DNA from: UBA7672 sp963784415
GTDB lineage: Bacteria > Pseudomonadota > Alphaproteobacteria > Caulobacterales > Hyphomonadaceae
Length of the DNA stretch: 64,000 bases
Reading direction: 5' to 3'
Assembly: GCA_963784415.1 (NCBI GenBank)
Contig: CAWARK010000014.1
Location: 992,001 to 1,056,000 of the forward strand
Under the pieces are notes generated by a model that saw only the letters and a program-made list of their open reading frames with translations, was not told where the DNA came from and searched no databases. Position numbers and translations under genes: made by a program. Shown here in pieces: positions 25,342-34,580 of the stretch (the first letter of the stretch is position 1; each line of letters opens with the position of its first letter).

Positions 25342-26217
25342 ATGCGGAAGTCAGTGATTGCGCTAGCGGCCGTCCTGCTGCTGGGCGCATGCCAATCCAC
25401 CCCCATGGCAGCGCCGCTGCCAGCCCACCTGATCGACCCGCCGCATGACGCAGCCAACCCCGCGCGCATGGAAGTGCTGCACATTCCGTCCGGAGGCGTC
25501 GAGATCAACGGCGTTGCCTATCTCGCGGCCGGCGCTGGTGCGCATCCAACGCTGGTGATCGCGCACGGCTGGCCCGGCAACGAGAAGAACCTCGACCTCG
25601 CACAGGCGGTACGGCGCGCTGGCTGGAACGCCGTCACCTTCAACTATCGCGGCAGCTGGGGCAGCCCCGGCGAATTCCATTTCGTGCAGGTGCCGGAAGA
25701 TGCGGCCAACGTGATCGCCTACCTGCGGACGCCTGCGGTGGCCGCGAAGTTCGACATCGATCCCAAACGCATCGCCCTAGCGGGGCACAGCATGGGCGGA
25801 TGGGCGACGGCCATGACCGCATCGAAGGATCCGATGCTGATGGGCGCCGTGCTGATCTCGGCGGCGGATATGGGCGGGATAGCCGGTCGCCCGCGCGCTC
25901 AGGTAGTCGCGATGGCGGCGGGCAATGCCGAGACGTTGGTGACAACGCCGGAAAAAATGGCGGACGAGCTGTCGGCCGACGTGAAGGCGTTGACGTTGAA
26001 AAGCGCTGCCGCGGGGCTGGCGAAAATACCGCTGCTGGTGCTGTCGTCGGACGACGGGCTGACGCCGGGAACGGATGCCCTGACGGCTGATATCCGGGCA
26101 GCCGGCGGCAAGGTTGAGACCCAACACTTCGCGACCGACCACAGCTATTCCGACAGCCGGCTGGCGTTACAGGCGGCAGTCATCACCTGGCTCGGGACCC
26201 TGCCGGGAGCGAAATAA
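25342..26217 (+). CDS. Lipoprotein alpha/beta hydrolase
   Basis: A 291-residue exported hydrolase with lipobox LLGAC (Cys17). The oxyanion segment IAHGWPGNEKN, the nucleophile elbow GHSMGG, a likely acid in LVLSSDDGLTPG and the histidine in ATDHSYSD complete an alpha/beta-hydrolase triad. The substrate is unknown; esterase or peptidase activity at the membrane surface is possible. It starts 16 bases after hflX, so it probably belongs to the same transcript. Confidence 0.85.
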   Translation: MRKSVIALAAVLLLGACQSTPMAAPLPAHLIDPPHDAANPARMEVLHIPSGGVEINGVAYLAAGAGAHPTLVIAHGWPGNEKNLDLAQAVRRAGWNAVTFNYRGSWGSPGEFHFVQVPEDAANVIAYLRTPAVAAKFDIDPKRIALAGHSMGGWATAMTASKDPMLMGAVLISAADMGGIAGRPRAQVVAMAAGNAETLVTTPEKMADELSADVKALTLKSAAAGLAKIPLLVLSSDDGLTPGTDALTADIRAAGGKVETQHFATDHSYSDSRLALQAAVITWLGTLPGAK

Positions 26218-26241
26218 TCAAGCGGGCGGGAAGTAGCGGGA

Positions 26242-26316
<75 letters not shown>

Positions 26317-26346
26317 ATCCCGCTTAAGGAGCGTCCGCATAACGGA

Positions 26347-26375
26347 AACACCTCCCATTGGGAAGGGGAGGTGTT
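26347..26375. repeat. 10-bp stem hairpin of the CCTCCC/GGGAGG type
   Basis: AACACCTCCC (26347-26356) pairs perfectly with GGGAGGTGTT (26366-26375) around a 9-nt loop. It lies between the minus-strand tRNA-Thr and the plus-strand small gene, upstream of both, so it is not a simple terminator of either. The sequence resembles the hairpin inside the PdhC linker. Confidence 0.5.
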
Positions 26376-26387
26376 AGACAGGCGATC

Positions 26388-26552
26388 ATGTCGCGGAAAA
26401 GCCCTGAAAAGCCAAATAAACCGGCCTCGGTGGCTGATGTCCGGGCGCGGAGGTTGGCCGAAGCCCTGCGCGCAAACCTGAAGCGCCGGAAATTCCCAGC
26501 ACCGGCGGATTCGACCGATACCGCCGGAAAGTCCGAAACCGCCGACGAATAG
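26388..26552 (+). CDS. Small conserved-type protein upstream of murA
   Basis: A 54-residue, highly charged protein (MSRKSPEKPNKPASVADVRAR, then LAEALRANLKRRK). From memory, alphaproteobacterial genomes often encode a short Lys/Arg-rich protein with an LAEALRANLxRRK core just before murA. ATG 26388 is chosen for that resemblance. The function is unknown; nucleic-acid or ribosome contact would fit the charge but is speculation. Confidence 0.6.
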   Translation: MSRKSPEKPNKPASVADVRARRLAEALRANLKRRKFPAPADSTDTAGKSETADE

Positions 26553-26601
26553 CCGGTCGCGCGCCTTGTGCCGGCCGGATTCGGCACCATAAACATCGGT
26601 C

Positions 26602-27876
26602 ATGGACAAGCTCACGATTCTCGGAAATGGCCCGCTCGAAGGCCGGATTCCCGTCTCCGGCGCCAAGAACTCGGCGCTGAAGCTGATGGCGGCCTCGCTC
26701 CTGTGCGAGGAGCCCCTGGTGCTGACCTCAATGCCGAACCTGGCGGATACGCGGTTCATGGCCGATCTGCTGAAAAGCCTGGGCGTGGAGGTGGAATGGC
26801 CAAAGGGCGAGGCGCTGTGCCGTCTGCATGCGGCCAACATCACCTCGACGATCGCGCCTTACGATCTGGTGCGGAAGATGCGGGCGACGTTCAACGTGCT
26901 CGGCCCGCTGCTGGCGCGTGTGGGTCATGCGACGGTGTCGCTGCCGGGCGGTTGCGCGATCGGCGCACGGCCGGTGGACCTGCACCTCAAGGCGTTCGAG
27001 GCGATGGGCGCGGATATCGTCATCGAGCAGGGCTATGTGAAAGCAGCGGCGCTGCGCGGACTCAAGGGCGCGCACATCGTTTTCCCGTTCGTGTCGGTTG
27101 GCGCGACCGAGCATGCGATGCTGGCGGCGGTTCTTGCCGACGGCGAGACAATTCTCGAAAACGCGGCTTGCGAACCCGAGATCGGCGACTTGGCGATCTG
27201 CCTGAACGCATGCGGCGCGAAGGTAACTGGGTATGGCACGCCGGTGATCCGTATCCAGGGCGTGGCCAAGCTGACCGGCGCGCGTCACGACGTGATTGCG
27301 GACCGGATCGAAGCGGGCACATTCTGCATCGCTGCGGCGGCTACCGGCGGCAACGTGCTGGTCGAGGGCGCACATGCAGAAGATCTCGGTGCGCTGATCG
27401 ATTGCCTGCAACAGGCGGGTGTTACGGTGGAAGTTGATCCCAAGGGTTTGCGTATCAAGCGCGATCCCTCGACGCCGCTGAAGCCGGTCGATGTGCAGAC
27501 ACAGCCCTATCCCGGCTTCCCGACCGACCTGCAGGCGCAGTTCATGGCGCTGATGTGCATTGCCGACGGGACCAGCACGATCCGCGAGAACATTTTCGAG
27601 AACCGCTTCATGCACGCACCGGAGCTGAGCCGGTTGGGCGCCAACATCACAGTGCGCGGCAACGAAGCCATCGTGAGGGGCGTACCGAAGCTGCATGCGG
27701 CGCCGGTGATGGCGACTGACCTGCGAGCCTCGGTGAGCCTCGTCATTGCGGCGCTGGTGGCCGAGGGCGAGACCACGGTTAACCGCATCTACCACCTCGA
27801 CCGGGGCTTCGAGCGCCTGGAAGAGAAGCTCGGCCGGTGCGGCGCCAAGATCACCCGCCAGGACGGTTCGGCCTGA
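26602..27876 (+). CDS. murA: UDP-N-acetylglucosamine 1-carboxyvinyltransferase
   Basis: First committed enzyme of peptidoglycan synthesis, transferring enolpyruvate from PEP to UDP-GlcNAc. It has 424 residues with GAKNSALKLMAASLL near the start and the catalytic cysteine in LPGGCAIGARPVDLHL, so it should be fosfomycin-sensitive by family knowledge. The closing YHLDRGFERLEEKLGRCGAKI is typical. It heads the murA-DUF2948-hisD-UPF0262-infA block. Confidence 0.97.
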   Translation: MDKLTILGNGPLEGRIPVSGAKNSALKLMAASLLCEEPLVLTSMPNLADTRFMADLLKSLGVEVEWPKGEALCRLHAANITSTIAPYDLVRKMRATFNVLGPLLARVGHATVSLPGGCAIGARPVDLHLKAFEAMGADIVIEQGYVKAAALRGLKGAHIVFPFVSVGATEHAMLAAVLADGETILENAACEPEIGDLAICLNACGAKVTGYGTPVIRIQGVAKLTGARHDVIADRIEAGTFCIAAAATGGNVLVEGAHAEDLGALIDCLQQAGVTVEVDPKGLRIKRDPSTPLKPVDVQTQPYPGFPTDLQAQFMALMCIADGTSTIRENIFENRFMHAPELSRLGANITVRGNEAIVRGVPKLHAAPVMATDLRASVSLVIAALVAEGETTVNRIYHLDRGFERLEEKLGRCGAKITRQDGSA

Positions 27877-27979
27877 TCTCCGACGGGACGTCGTGTCGCT
27901 GGAGCGGGCTGGTTTTCTGGTCTAGGGAAGGCCGTGTTGCGGCCGGAATTCTCCCGGCGCGGCGGACAGGCAATTTCCG

Positions 27980-28438
27980 ATGCGCCCGAATGAGGACAGT
28001 GTTTTGAGCGCTCTCAAGCTCCTGGCGGAAGATGCCGAAGGGCTGGCCATTATCGCGGCCGCTGCCCAGGACGGGCTCGTGAAGCCTCAGGACATCAAGT
28101 TCGACGCGAAGTCGCGGACGTTCGGGCTGGAGATCAATCGCTTCCAGTGGGAGCGCGCAGGCAAGCGCATGCCGTTCTTCCGCTCGCGCGCTGTGCTGGC
28201 GTTTGTAGGCGTCGAGAGCGTGCGTAGCCGGAGCGTGTCGAAAGACATCGACGCGGTGCATTCGCTGATGGACGTGAAGTTCGAGCCGGCGGCGGAGCCT
28301 CCGGGCGGTGTTGTGACGCTATTCTTCTCCGGCCAGACACAGGTTCAGCTGAATGTTGAATGCATCGACGTAACGCTGGCGGATATCGGCCCGGCGTGGC
28401 CGACACGGCGGCGGCCGGATCACGAGAAGAAGTCATGA
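27980..28438 (+). CDS. DUF2948 family protein
   Basis: A 152-residue cytoplasmic protein, with LKLLAEDAEGLAIIAAAAQDGLVK near the start and LFFSGQTQVQLNVECIDVTLADIGPAWPT near the end. This matches the DUF2948 family, which lies between murA and hisD in many alphaproteobacteria. The function is unknown. Its TGA overlaps the hisD start (ATGA). The 103 bases after murA hold no gene that I can see. Confidence 0.85.
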   Translation: MRPNEDSVLSALKLLAEDAEGLAIIAAAAQDGLVKPQDIKFDAKSRTFGLEINRFQWERAGKRMPFFRSRAVLAFVGVESVRSRSVSKDIDAVHSLMDVKFEPAAEPPGGVVTLFFSGQTQVQLNVECIDVTLADIGPAWPTRRRPDHEKKS

Positions 28439-29733
28439 GCGTCCGGCGCTTCGATGCGGCCGCGCCAGACTTTGTCGAGGCGTTTGGCAAGTTCCTGTCG
28501 CTGCGCCGCGCACAGGGCACGGAAGACGTGCATGCGGTGACGGCGGTGATCGTCCGTGACGTCCGCGAGCGGGGAGGCGAGGCGGTCACGTCGCACACGC
28601 TTCGCTTCGACAGGATCGCCGTGGACGAGAAGACGCTGCAATCGGCCGGGATTGACCTGGTGGAGCAGGCCGAGCGATGCGAGCCGAAGGTCCGTGAGGC
28701 GCTGAACTTCGCCGCCGACCGCATCGAGACCTATCACGCGCAGCAGAAGCCGCAGGATCACAGCTTTACGGACCCACACGGACTGGAACTCGGCTGGCGC
28801 TGGACGCCGGTGGATGCGGTCGGGCTCTACGTGCCCGGCGGGCGTGCGAGCTATCCCAGTTCCGTCCTGATGAACGCGATCCCGGCGAAGGCCGCGGGCG
28901 TAAAGCGCATTGCGATGGTGTCGCCGGTTCCGGATGGACTGTTCAATCCGGCGGTGGCGTATGCCGCCGTGCGCGCCGGCGTTACGGAATTCTATCCCAT
29001 CGGCGGAGCCCAGGCGATTGCAGCGCTCGCCTATGGCGCGGGCGATCTCAAGCCGGTGGACAAGATCGTCGGGCCCGGCAACGCCTATGTCGCGGCAGCC
29101 AAGCGCATCGTGTTCGGCGACGTTGGCATCGACACGATTGCCGGGCCATCCGAGATCACGGTGGTCGGCGATAACCAGAATAATCCGGAATGGATCGCCG
29201 CCGACCTGCTGAGCCAGGCCGAGCATGATCCGCTGGCGCAATCGATCCTGATCACCGACGACGCGGCGTGGGCGACCCTGGTCGAGGCGGCCGTGGAGAA
29301 GCAGATCATCGCACTCGCAACGTCGAAGACGGCGGTAGAGGCTTGGCTTGACTACGGCGCAATCGTCATCGCGCCGATGAGCCAGGCCGCAGGGATCGTG
29401 AATCAGATCGCGCCGGAGCATGTCGAAATCGCAACCGCCGATCCTGATGCAATCGCCAACGATGTGCGCCACGCGGGCGCGATCTTCCTTGGTCGCTATG
29501 CGCCGGAGGCGTTGGGCGATTACGTCACGGGGTCCAACCACGTGCTGCCGACGTCGGGAGCCGCACGCTTTGCATCTGGCTTGTCGGTGCTCGACTTCAT
29601 GAAGCGCACGTCTGTGCAGCGGATCAGCGAGAAGGGCTTCCACCACCTCGCGCAGGCGGCGGAGACGCTGGCTACGTCCGAAGGTTTGCCGGCCCATGGT
29701 CTGTCAGTGTCGATCCGCAGGGGCGGCGCATGA
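28435..29733 (+). CDS. hisD: Histidinol dehydrogenase
   Basis: Zinc-dependent NAD enzyme oxidising histidinol to histidine in two steps. It has 432 residues from ATG 28435. The motifs YVPGGRASYPSSVLMNAIPAK, GPGNAYVAAAK, AGPSEI, LLSQAEHDPLAQSILIT and the zinc/catalytic region IAPEHVEI are all present. It is separated from other his genes and placed between DUF2948 and UPF0262 with ATGA overlaps at both ends, as in related bacteria. Confidence 0.96.
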   Translation: MSVRRFDAAAPDFVEAFGKFLSLRRAQGTEDVHAVTAVIVRDVRERGGEAVTSHTLRFDRIAVDEKTLQSAGIDLVEQAERCEPKVREALNFAADRIETYHAQQKPQDHSFTDPHGLELGWRWTPVDAVGLYVPGGRASYPSSVLMNAIPAKAAGVKRIAMVSPVPDGLFNPAVAYAAVRAGVTEFYPIGGAQAIAALAYGAGDLKPVDKIVGPGNAYVAAAKRIVFGDVGIDTIAGPSEITVVGDNQNNPEWIAADLLSQAEHDPLAQSILITDDAAWATLVEAAVEKQIIALATSKTAVEAWLDYGAIVIAPMSQAAGIVNQIAPEHVEIATADPDAIANDVRHAGAIFLGRYAPEALGDYVTGSNHVLPTSGAARFASGLSVLDFMKRTSVQRISEKGFHHLAQAAETLATSEGLPAHGLSVSIRRGGA

Positions 29734-30203
29734 CGGCATCGCCACGCATCGCTTCGATCGAGATCGATGACAAAAGTCTCGCGCCTGCGGGACCGGATGC
29801 GGAGCATGAGCGCAAGATCGCGATCTTCGATCTGCTGGAAGAGAACCACTTTAAGGTCATCGGCCACGAAGGCGGGCCATACAATGTCGTCCTGTCGCTG
29901 GCCGACAATCGCCTGGTGTTCGACATCGCCGAGCAGGATGGCTCAGCCGTCCGCAAGCTTATGCTGTCGCTGACCGCGCTGCGCCGTGTGATCAAGGACT
30001 ACTTCATGATCTGCGACAGCTATTACGACGCCATCCGCAGCTCGACGCCCTCGCAGATCGAGGCGATCGATATGGGGCGGCGGGGGTTGCACAATGAGGG
30101 TTCCCAGGTGCTGACGGAGCGGCTGGCGGACAAGGCGGAGGTGGATTTCGACACCGCCCGGAGGCTGTTCACTTTGGTCTGCGCGCTGCACGCCAGAAGC
30201 TGA
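29730..30203 (+). CDS. UPF0262 family protein
   Basis: A 157-residue protein with IASIEIDDKSL, AIFDLLEENHF, YNVVLSLADNRLVFDI and DYFMICDSYYDAIRSSTPSQIEAIDMGRRGLHNEGS (two segments of one block), which I recognise as UPF0262. The family is nearly confined to alphaproteobacteria and follows hisD. The function is unknown. The start overlaps hisD by four bases. Confidence 0.88.
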   Translation: MTASPRIASIEIDDKSLAPAGPDAEHERKIAIFDLLEENHFKVIGHEGGPYNVVLSLADNRLVFDIAEQDGSAVRKLMLSLTALRRVIKDYFMICDSYYDAIRSSTPSQIEAIDMGRRGLHNEGSQVLTERLADKAEVDFDTARRLFTLVCALHARS

Positions 30204-30290
30204 AAAGACAAGAAAATAGCAGGAATCGACGAATCCCCGGGAAACCGTGTATAGGGGCCCGGCAAGTGGCTGAACGCCAAAGGGAGTTGC

Positions 30291-30509
30291 ATGGCGAAGG
30301 AAGAACTTATCGAGTTTGAAGGCACGATCGTGGAATTGCTCCCGAACGCGACCTTCCGTGTAAAATTGAGCAACGATCACGAGATCATTGGTCATACGGC
30401 CGGGAAAATGCGGAAAAACCGCATCCGCGTCCTGACGGGCGATAAAGTGCTCGTCGAGATGACGCCTTACGACCTGACCAAGGGCCGCATCACCTACCGC
30501 TTCAAGTGA
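30291..30509 (+). CDS. infA: Translation initiation factor IF-1
   Basis: A 72-residue S1/OB-fold protein (MAKEELIEFEGTIVELLPNA, then a C-terminal TPYDLTKGRITYRFK) that blocks the ribosomal A site during initiation. AGGGAG precedes the ATG. The length and sequence are canonical. The final TGA overlaps the maf start. Confidence 0.97.
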   Translation: MAKEELIEFEGTIVELLPNATFRVKLSNDHEIIGHTAGKMRKNRIRVLTGDKVLVEMTPYDLTKGRITYRFK

Positions 30510-31123
30510 GCAAGGCCTCCGGGCCTGTTCCTGGGCTTGCGCTTGCCAGCGCGAGCCCGAGACGGCTGGACCTGCTGCGGCAGGTCGGACTGGCCCCTGA
30601 TCAGGTAGCCCCCGCCGACATCGACGAAACGCCGTTGCGTGATGAGCGCCCGCGCCAGCTCGCCTTGAGGCTGGCTGAACGCAAGGGCGAAGTCGCACGT
30701 GCGGCGCTCGACGATTATTATGTAGTATCGGCGGATACCGTGGTCGCCGTCGGCCGCCGCATACTTCCCAAGGCGGAAACCGAGGCGGACGTTCGCGCCT
30801 GCTTAAAACTGCTATCGGGCCGCAAGCACGACGTGCTGACCGGCGTCGCTGTGTTCGCCCCGGATGGCCGCCGCGCCTCGCGGCTGGTCGAGGCGCGGGT
30901 GGATTTCAAACGCCTCTCCCACGCCGAAACCGAAGGTTATGTCGCGAGCGGCGAGTGGCGCGGCAAGGCCGGCGGCTATGGCATACAGGGCCGGGCCGGC
31001 GCGTTTGTGATCGAGGTCTCCGGTTCCTATCCGGCCATCGTCGGCCTGCCGCTCTACGAGACCGTCGCGATGCTGGAGGGGCTCGGCTATCCGGTCGGCA
31101 AGCGCTGGAGTGCGGGCGCATGA
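30506..31123 (+). CDS. maf: Maf-like nucleoside triphosphate pyrophosphatase
   Basis: A 205-residue house-cleaning nucleotide pyrophosphatase. LALASASPRRLDLLRQVG near the start, VVSADTVVAVGRRILPKA in the middle and GKAGGYGIQGRAGAFV near the end are family hallmarks. The GTG start 30506 overlaps infA (GTGA), and the TGA overlaps the next ATG. Confidence 0.92.
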   Translation: MSKASGPVPGLALASASPRRLDLLRQVGLAPDQVAPADIDETPLRDERPRQLALRLAERKGEVARAALDDYYVVSADTVVAVGRRILPKAETEADVRACLKLLSGRKHDVLTGVAVFAPDGRRASRLVEARVDFKRLSHAETEGYVASGEWRGKAGGYGIQGRAGAFVIEVSGSYPAIVGLPLYETVAMLEGLGYPVGKRWSAGA

Positions 31124-32196
31124 AGGCGCGGCTGGTTGTCGATGATGCGGTCGGCGAAACGCGCCGCCTGCTGCTCGACGAACAGGGCCGCCCCTTCCGC
31201 CTGCGCCTCGAACGCTGGAGCGAGCGTGGCGTCCGCGCGCTTCTAAACGACATCCGGTGGGGCAGGGTACGGGCGCGCATTCCGGGCAATCGCGGCTGGT
31301 TTGTCGATCTGGGCCATGGCCCCGAAGGTGTGGTCGAACCGACGCAGGCCGCGCGCATGATTGACGGCGCGATGCTGGCCTTCCGGGTAAAGGCCGAAGC
31401 CTGGGCGGACAAGGGCCCGCTGCTGAGCCTCGGCGACATATCGCCGAAACTCACGCCGCCGGATCGGCCTGCCCTGCAGGCGGCCGCCGAGCTTGATCCC
31501 TTTCTCGAAGGCGTCACGATTGCCGATACCGTATCGGGCGCCCCAATCACCGGCTTGGAGGCCCGCACGCTGATCGACGCGGCCATCGACGAGGCCTCGC
31601 ACGCCATCGTCCAGCTGCAGGGCGGCGGCGACATCGCCATCGACGTGGCGCGCGCAGCCGTGGTGATCGATGTCGATGGTGGCTCGCGCAAGTCGGTCGG
31701 CGATTCCGAGCGGTTTGCGCAGGAGCTGAACCTTGCGGCGGCGGAATCCGCCGCGCGGCAGATCTCGCTGCGCTCGCTCGGCGGCCTGGTGCTGATCGAC
31801 TTCGTCGGCATGAAACAGGCCGAAGGCCGCCGCGCCCTGGTCGCGAAATTCCGCGAAGCACTGAGCGCCTGCCTCGGCCGCAGCAGCGACGTGCTCGAGA
31901 TGTCGCGCCTCGGCGTCGTCGAGGCGGCGGTGGCCCGGCGCGGCCGCCCGCTGGCTGATGCGCTGGCGGCAGGCTCCGTCGAGCGCATCGCGCTGGAAAC
32001 CCTGCGCGCCATCGAGACGGCCGGCTGGCACGATCGCTCCGCCCGCTTCGCCGCCCGTGTCATCCCCGAGGTGGAAGCCTGGCTCGACCACGACCATATC
32101 GGGTGGCAGAAGGCGCTGCGCGACCGTATCGGCCAGCGCTGGACCATCGAGACGGTCGCCGGCTATGGCGGCCATCCGGATGTCAGGAGCGTGTGA
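31120..32196 (+). CDS. Ribonuclease E/G family protein, short form
   Basis: A 358-residue protein. The N-terminal part contains an S1-like segment (WGRVRARIPGNRGWFVDLGHGPEGVV). The catalytic region retains VVIDVDGGSRKS and LRSLGGLVLIDFVGM, matching the metal-binding Asp motifs of RNase E/G. The CPxCxG zinc-link of RNase E is not visible, nor is an RNase E scaffold domain. Short members of this type lie between maf and yacG in alphaproteobacteria; the substrate is undefined, and rRNA or tRNA processing is likely from the family. Confidence 0.87.
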   Translation: MKARLVVDDAVGETRRLLLDEQGRPFRLRLERWSERGVRALLNDIRWGRVRARIPGNRGWFVDLGHGPEGVVEPTQAARMIDGAMLAFRVKAEAWADKGPLLSLGDISPKLTPPDRPALQAAAELDPFLEGVTIADTVSGAPITGLEARTLIDAAIDEASHAIVQLQGGGDIAIDVARAAVVIDVDGGSRKSVGDSERFAQELNLAAAESAARQISLRSLGGLVLIDFVGMKQAEGRRALVAKFREALSACLGRSSDVLEMSRLGVVEAAVARRGRPLADALAAGSVERIALETLRAIETAGWHDRSARFAARVIPEVEAWLDHDHIGWQKALRDRIGQRWTIETVAGYGGHPDVRSV

Positions 32197-32381
32197 TGGC
32201 CTGCCCGATCTGTTCAAAACCGGCCCTGAAGCCCTACAGCCCGTTCTGCTCGCGCCGCTGCGCCGATGTGGACCTGTCGCGCTGGCTGAAGGGCAGCTAC
32301 GCGATTCCGGGCGGCGGGGCAGGGGAGGACGAGGAAGACAGCTCAAATCCCCCGAATACGCCTGAAAACAACGACATCTGA
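32196..32381 (+). CDS. yacG: DNA gyrase inhibitor / zinc-binding protein YacG
   Basis: A 61-residue zinc-ribbon protein with CPIC near the start and CSRRCADVDLSRWL in the middle, giving the C-x2-C / C-x3-C zinc site, followed by GSYAIPG and an acidic tail. By family knowledge YacG binds GyrB. The ATG overlaps the RNase stop by one base (TGATG). Confidence 0.9.
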   Translation: MACPICSKPALKPYSPFCSRRCADVDLSRWLKGSYAIPGGGAGEDEEDSSNPPNTPENNDI

Positions 32382-32452
32382 CCCAGCCAAAAGCGTATGG
32401 ACAGGGAATAGTCGTTTCCCTATACATCGCGCCTCTTCGCCGCGAGGCGCAG

Positions 32453-32528
32453 GCCCGGATAGCTCAGTTGGTAGAGCAGCGGATTGAAAATCCGCGTGTC
32501 GCTGGTTCAATTCCGGCTCCGGGCACCA
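32453..32528 (+). tRNA. tRNA-Phe (GAA)
   Basis: A 76-nt cloverleaf: acceptor GCCCGGA/TCCGGGC, discriminator A, encoded CCA, D arm GCTC-AGTTGGTA-GAGC, anticodon stem GCGGA/TCCGC with loop TTGAAAA (GAA), T arm GCTGG/CCGGC. It is preceded by a GCGCCTC/GAGGCGC hairpin (32429-32450). In alphaproteobacteria tRNA-Phe commonly follows yacG. Confidence 0.96.
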
Positions 32529-32603
32529 CTTTCCCTGCACATCGCCGGTTGCTGCGCCAGATCGTTTCCCAATGCGTGCTTGCGCCCGGCCGGATCGCGC
32601 GCG

Positions 32604-33797
32604 TTACAAATACCCCAGCCACCAGTCGGTCCGCCGCTTCTTCACGCCGACCCACCATCTGCACAGCGGATAGAGCGTGGCGATGACAGCGGCCCAGGTG
32701 AGGTAGGTCGCCCAGATCGGCAGGGTGAACCCTTCGAAGCGTTCGGACGCGAAGACGAAGTTGCGCATCGTGTCGGTCATCGGGGCGAGGCTGGCGCCAC
32801 AGATGAGCCGCACGAGGATCGCGTAGAGGTGCATCAGCGCGATGTGCAGGACGTAGGCGAACAGCGGCACGGCGCCGAAGGTGCGGAAGAAGCCTGCGAC
32901 GGGTTTTGGCAGGCGGGCTAGGCCCGGCGCGATGACGAAGACGATGCCGAGCGTCACCAGCGCGTAGCTGAGGGAAGGCGGGTTCTTGGTGACATCCATG
33001 AAGGCATAGACGGTGCGCAGCAGGTCTTCTCCCGGCGCCCACGGGCGCGGATCGCCATAGAGGTTGGGCACGCGCAGGACGAGGAACAGCGCCAGCATGG
33101 CGAGGCCAATGAGGATCAGGTTGCGGTCGCGGCGCTCTGAGCGAAACACATGGCCGATGCCGTAGCCGACCGCCATCAGGCCGAACCAGGGCAGGATCGG
33201 ATAGACGATGAAGACGGCGGATTGCGGCGGATCGGGAAAGAAAGCCGGCGTGCGCTGGAGCACGCTCCAGAGCGGTGCAAGGTCTCCGAATGTGGCAGGC
33301 GGGATCGTGGTCAGGACGCTGCTGGCGATAACGATGGCGCCGCCGATGACCAGAGAGGCGATGGGCGGCAGGAAAACCAGCGCGGCCATCAGCACCATCG
33401 ACCAGCCGATCGCCCAGATGACCTGCCAGAACTGCAGGAAGGGCATCGAAAACGACCAGATGAAACCGATGATGGTCAGCTCAAGGAAGATGAGCCACAG
33501 GCCGCGTTTGGCGATGCGGGCGGACAGCGAGGGAGCTGCGAGGCCGCCCATGGCCTGCAGGCGGATAGAGACGCCGGCGAGGAGCACAAAGGTGGGCGCG
33601 CAGAGGTGGGTGATCCAGCGGGTCGCGTAGATCAGCGGCGGCGATTCGGGGCCAAGGGCATTGTAGGCCCAGCCGCTCTCATGGGTGAACTCGCGGGTGT
33701 GGTCCAGCGCCATGAGGACGATGACGAAGCCGCGAAGGATGTCGATCAGCGCGATCCGGTCGCGCATTACGGGCCGGCTGGCGACCGTTTCTGTCAT
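32604..33797 (-). CDS. Heparan-alpha-glucosaminide N-acetyltransferase-like membrane protein (DUF1624 type)
   Basis: About 397 residues with roughly ten membrane segments. The N-terminal RIALIDILRGFVIVLMALDHTREF is the signature of the DUF1624/acyltransferase-3-like membrane proteins, with an Asp-His pair at the membrane face; VLHIALMHLYA near the C-terminus provides another histidine. ATG 33797 with GGGGA upstream is preferred to the open frame 35 codons further. It presumably acylates an envelope molecule, but the substrate is unknown. It is transcribed divergently from the ABC transporter. Confidence 0.8.
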   Translation of the reverse strand: MTETVASRPVMRDRIALIDILRGFVIVLMALDHTREFTHESGWAYNALGPESPPLIYATRWITHLCAPTFVLLAGVSIRLQAMGGLAAPSLSARIAKRGLWLIFLELTIIGFIWSFSMPFLQFWQVIWAIGWSMVLMAALVFLPPIASLVIGGAIVIASSVLTTIPPATFGDLAPLWSVLQRTPAFFPDPPQSAVFIVYPILPWFGLMAVGYGIGHVFRSERRDRNLILIGLAMLALFLVLRVPNLYGDPRPWAPGEDLLRTVYAFMDVTKNPPSLSYALVTLGIVFVIAPGLARLPKPVAGFFRTFGAVPLFAYVLHIALMHLYAILVRLICGASLAPMTDTMRNFVFASERFEGFTLPIWATYLTWAAVIATLYPLCRWWVGVKKRRTDWWLGYL

Positions 33798-33929
33798 GGT
33801 GAGTCCCCTGAGGACGTCACAATACTCGCTCTTTGCTGAGAGACCAATTTGCTTTGGCATTGCTTCGGAGACGCGTTCGCGAGCATGCTCGGGAGTGGCC
33901 ACGTTGGCGGTTCACGTGAGCTGGGGGGC

Positions 33930-34580
33930 GTGCCGGTGCTTGAGTTACGGGGTGTGAGCAAAAGCTATGCGCGCAAGCGTGTGCTGAACGATGTGTCGTT
34001 GAATTTTGTGCCGGGATTGAACCTGCTGGTCGGGCCCAGCGGCGCGGGCAAGTCGACGCTGTTGCGCCTGCTCGCAACGGCGGAGCGTCCCAACAAAGGT
34101 TCGATCACGTGGAAAGGCGCCGCCAACCGTGGCGCGTTGCGCAAGACGCTGGGCTACGCGCCGCAGGCAGTGGACCTGCCGGACGACCTGACCGCGCGCG
34201 AGTTCGCCATGCACATGGCGGCGCTGAAGGGATTGAAGCTGGCCGAGGCCGATCAGCAATTCCAGAGCATCACCGCCGCGATCGGTCTGCATGACGACAT
34301 CAACCGGCGCATCGCGAGCTTTTCGGGCGGCATGCGGCGGCGTCTGATCTTCGCGCAGGCCTTGCTGGGCGCGCCGGAGCTGCTGACGCTGGATGAGCCC
34401 ACGGCGGAGCTGGATTCCGAAACGGCCGGCAAAGTGACGGCGCTGATCCTCGAGCGCGCGAGCAAGGCGGTTGTCGTCATGACGACGCACCTCGCGGAAG
34501 GCCTGAAGCCGCATGCGGCGAGCGTGCTGCGGGTCGAAGCAGGGCAGGTGACGGCGCAGACCACGGGGCTGTCGGCGTGA
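33930..34580 (+). CDS. ABC transporter ATP-binding protein
   Basis: A nucleotide-binding subunit of about 216 residues. Walker A GPSGAGKST, Q-loop GYAPQAVDLP, signature FSGGMRRRLIFAQAL, Walker B LLTLDEPTAELD and the H-loop in MTTHLAEGLK are complete. GTG 33930 after a purine-rich GAGCTGGGGGG is chosen; a start at 33849 would add 27 residues without family resemblance. The stop overlaps the permease start (GTGA). Export is more likely than import because no binding protein is present; the substrate is unknown. Confidence 0.88.
   Translation: MPVLELRGVSKSYARKRVLNDVSLNFVPGLNLLVGPSGAGKSTLLRLLATAERPNKGSITWKGAANRGALRKTLGYAPQAVDLPDDLTAREFAMHMAALKGLKLAEADQQFQSITAAIGLHDDINRRIASFSGGMRRRLIFAQALLGAPELLTLDEPTAELDSETAGKVTALILERASKAVVVMTTHLAEGLKPHAASVLRVEAGQVTAQTTGLSA

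Noticed and set aside
32429..32450. GCGCCTC/GAGGCGC hairpin as a yacG terminator
   Set aside because: No T-run follows and it sits three bases before tRNA-Phe, so it could equally be part of a precursor transcript; not listed separately.
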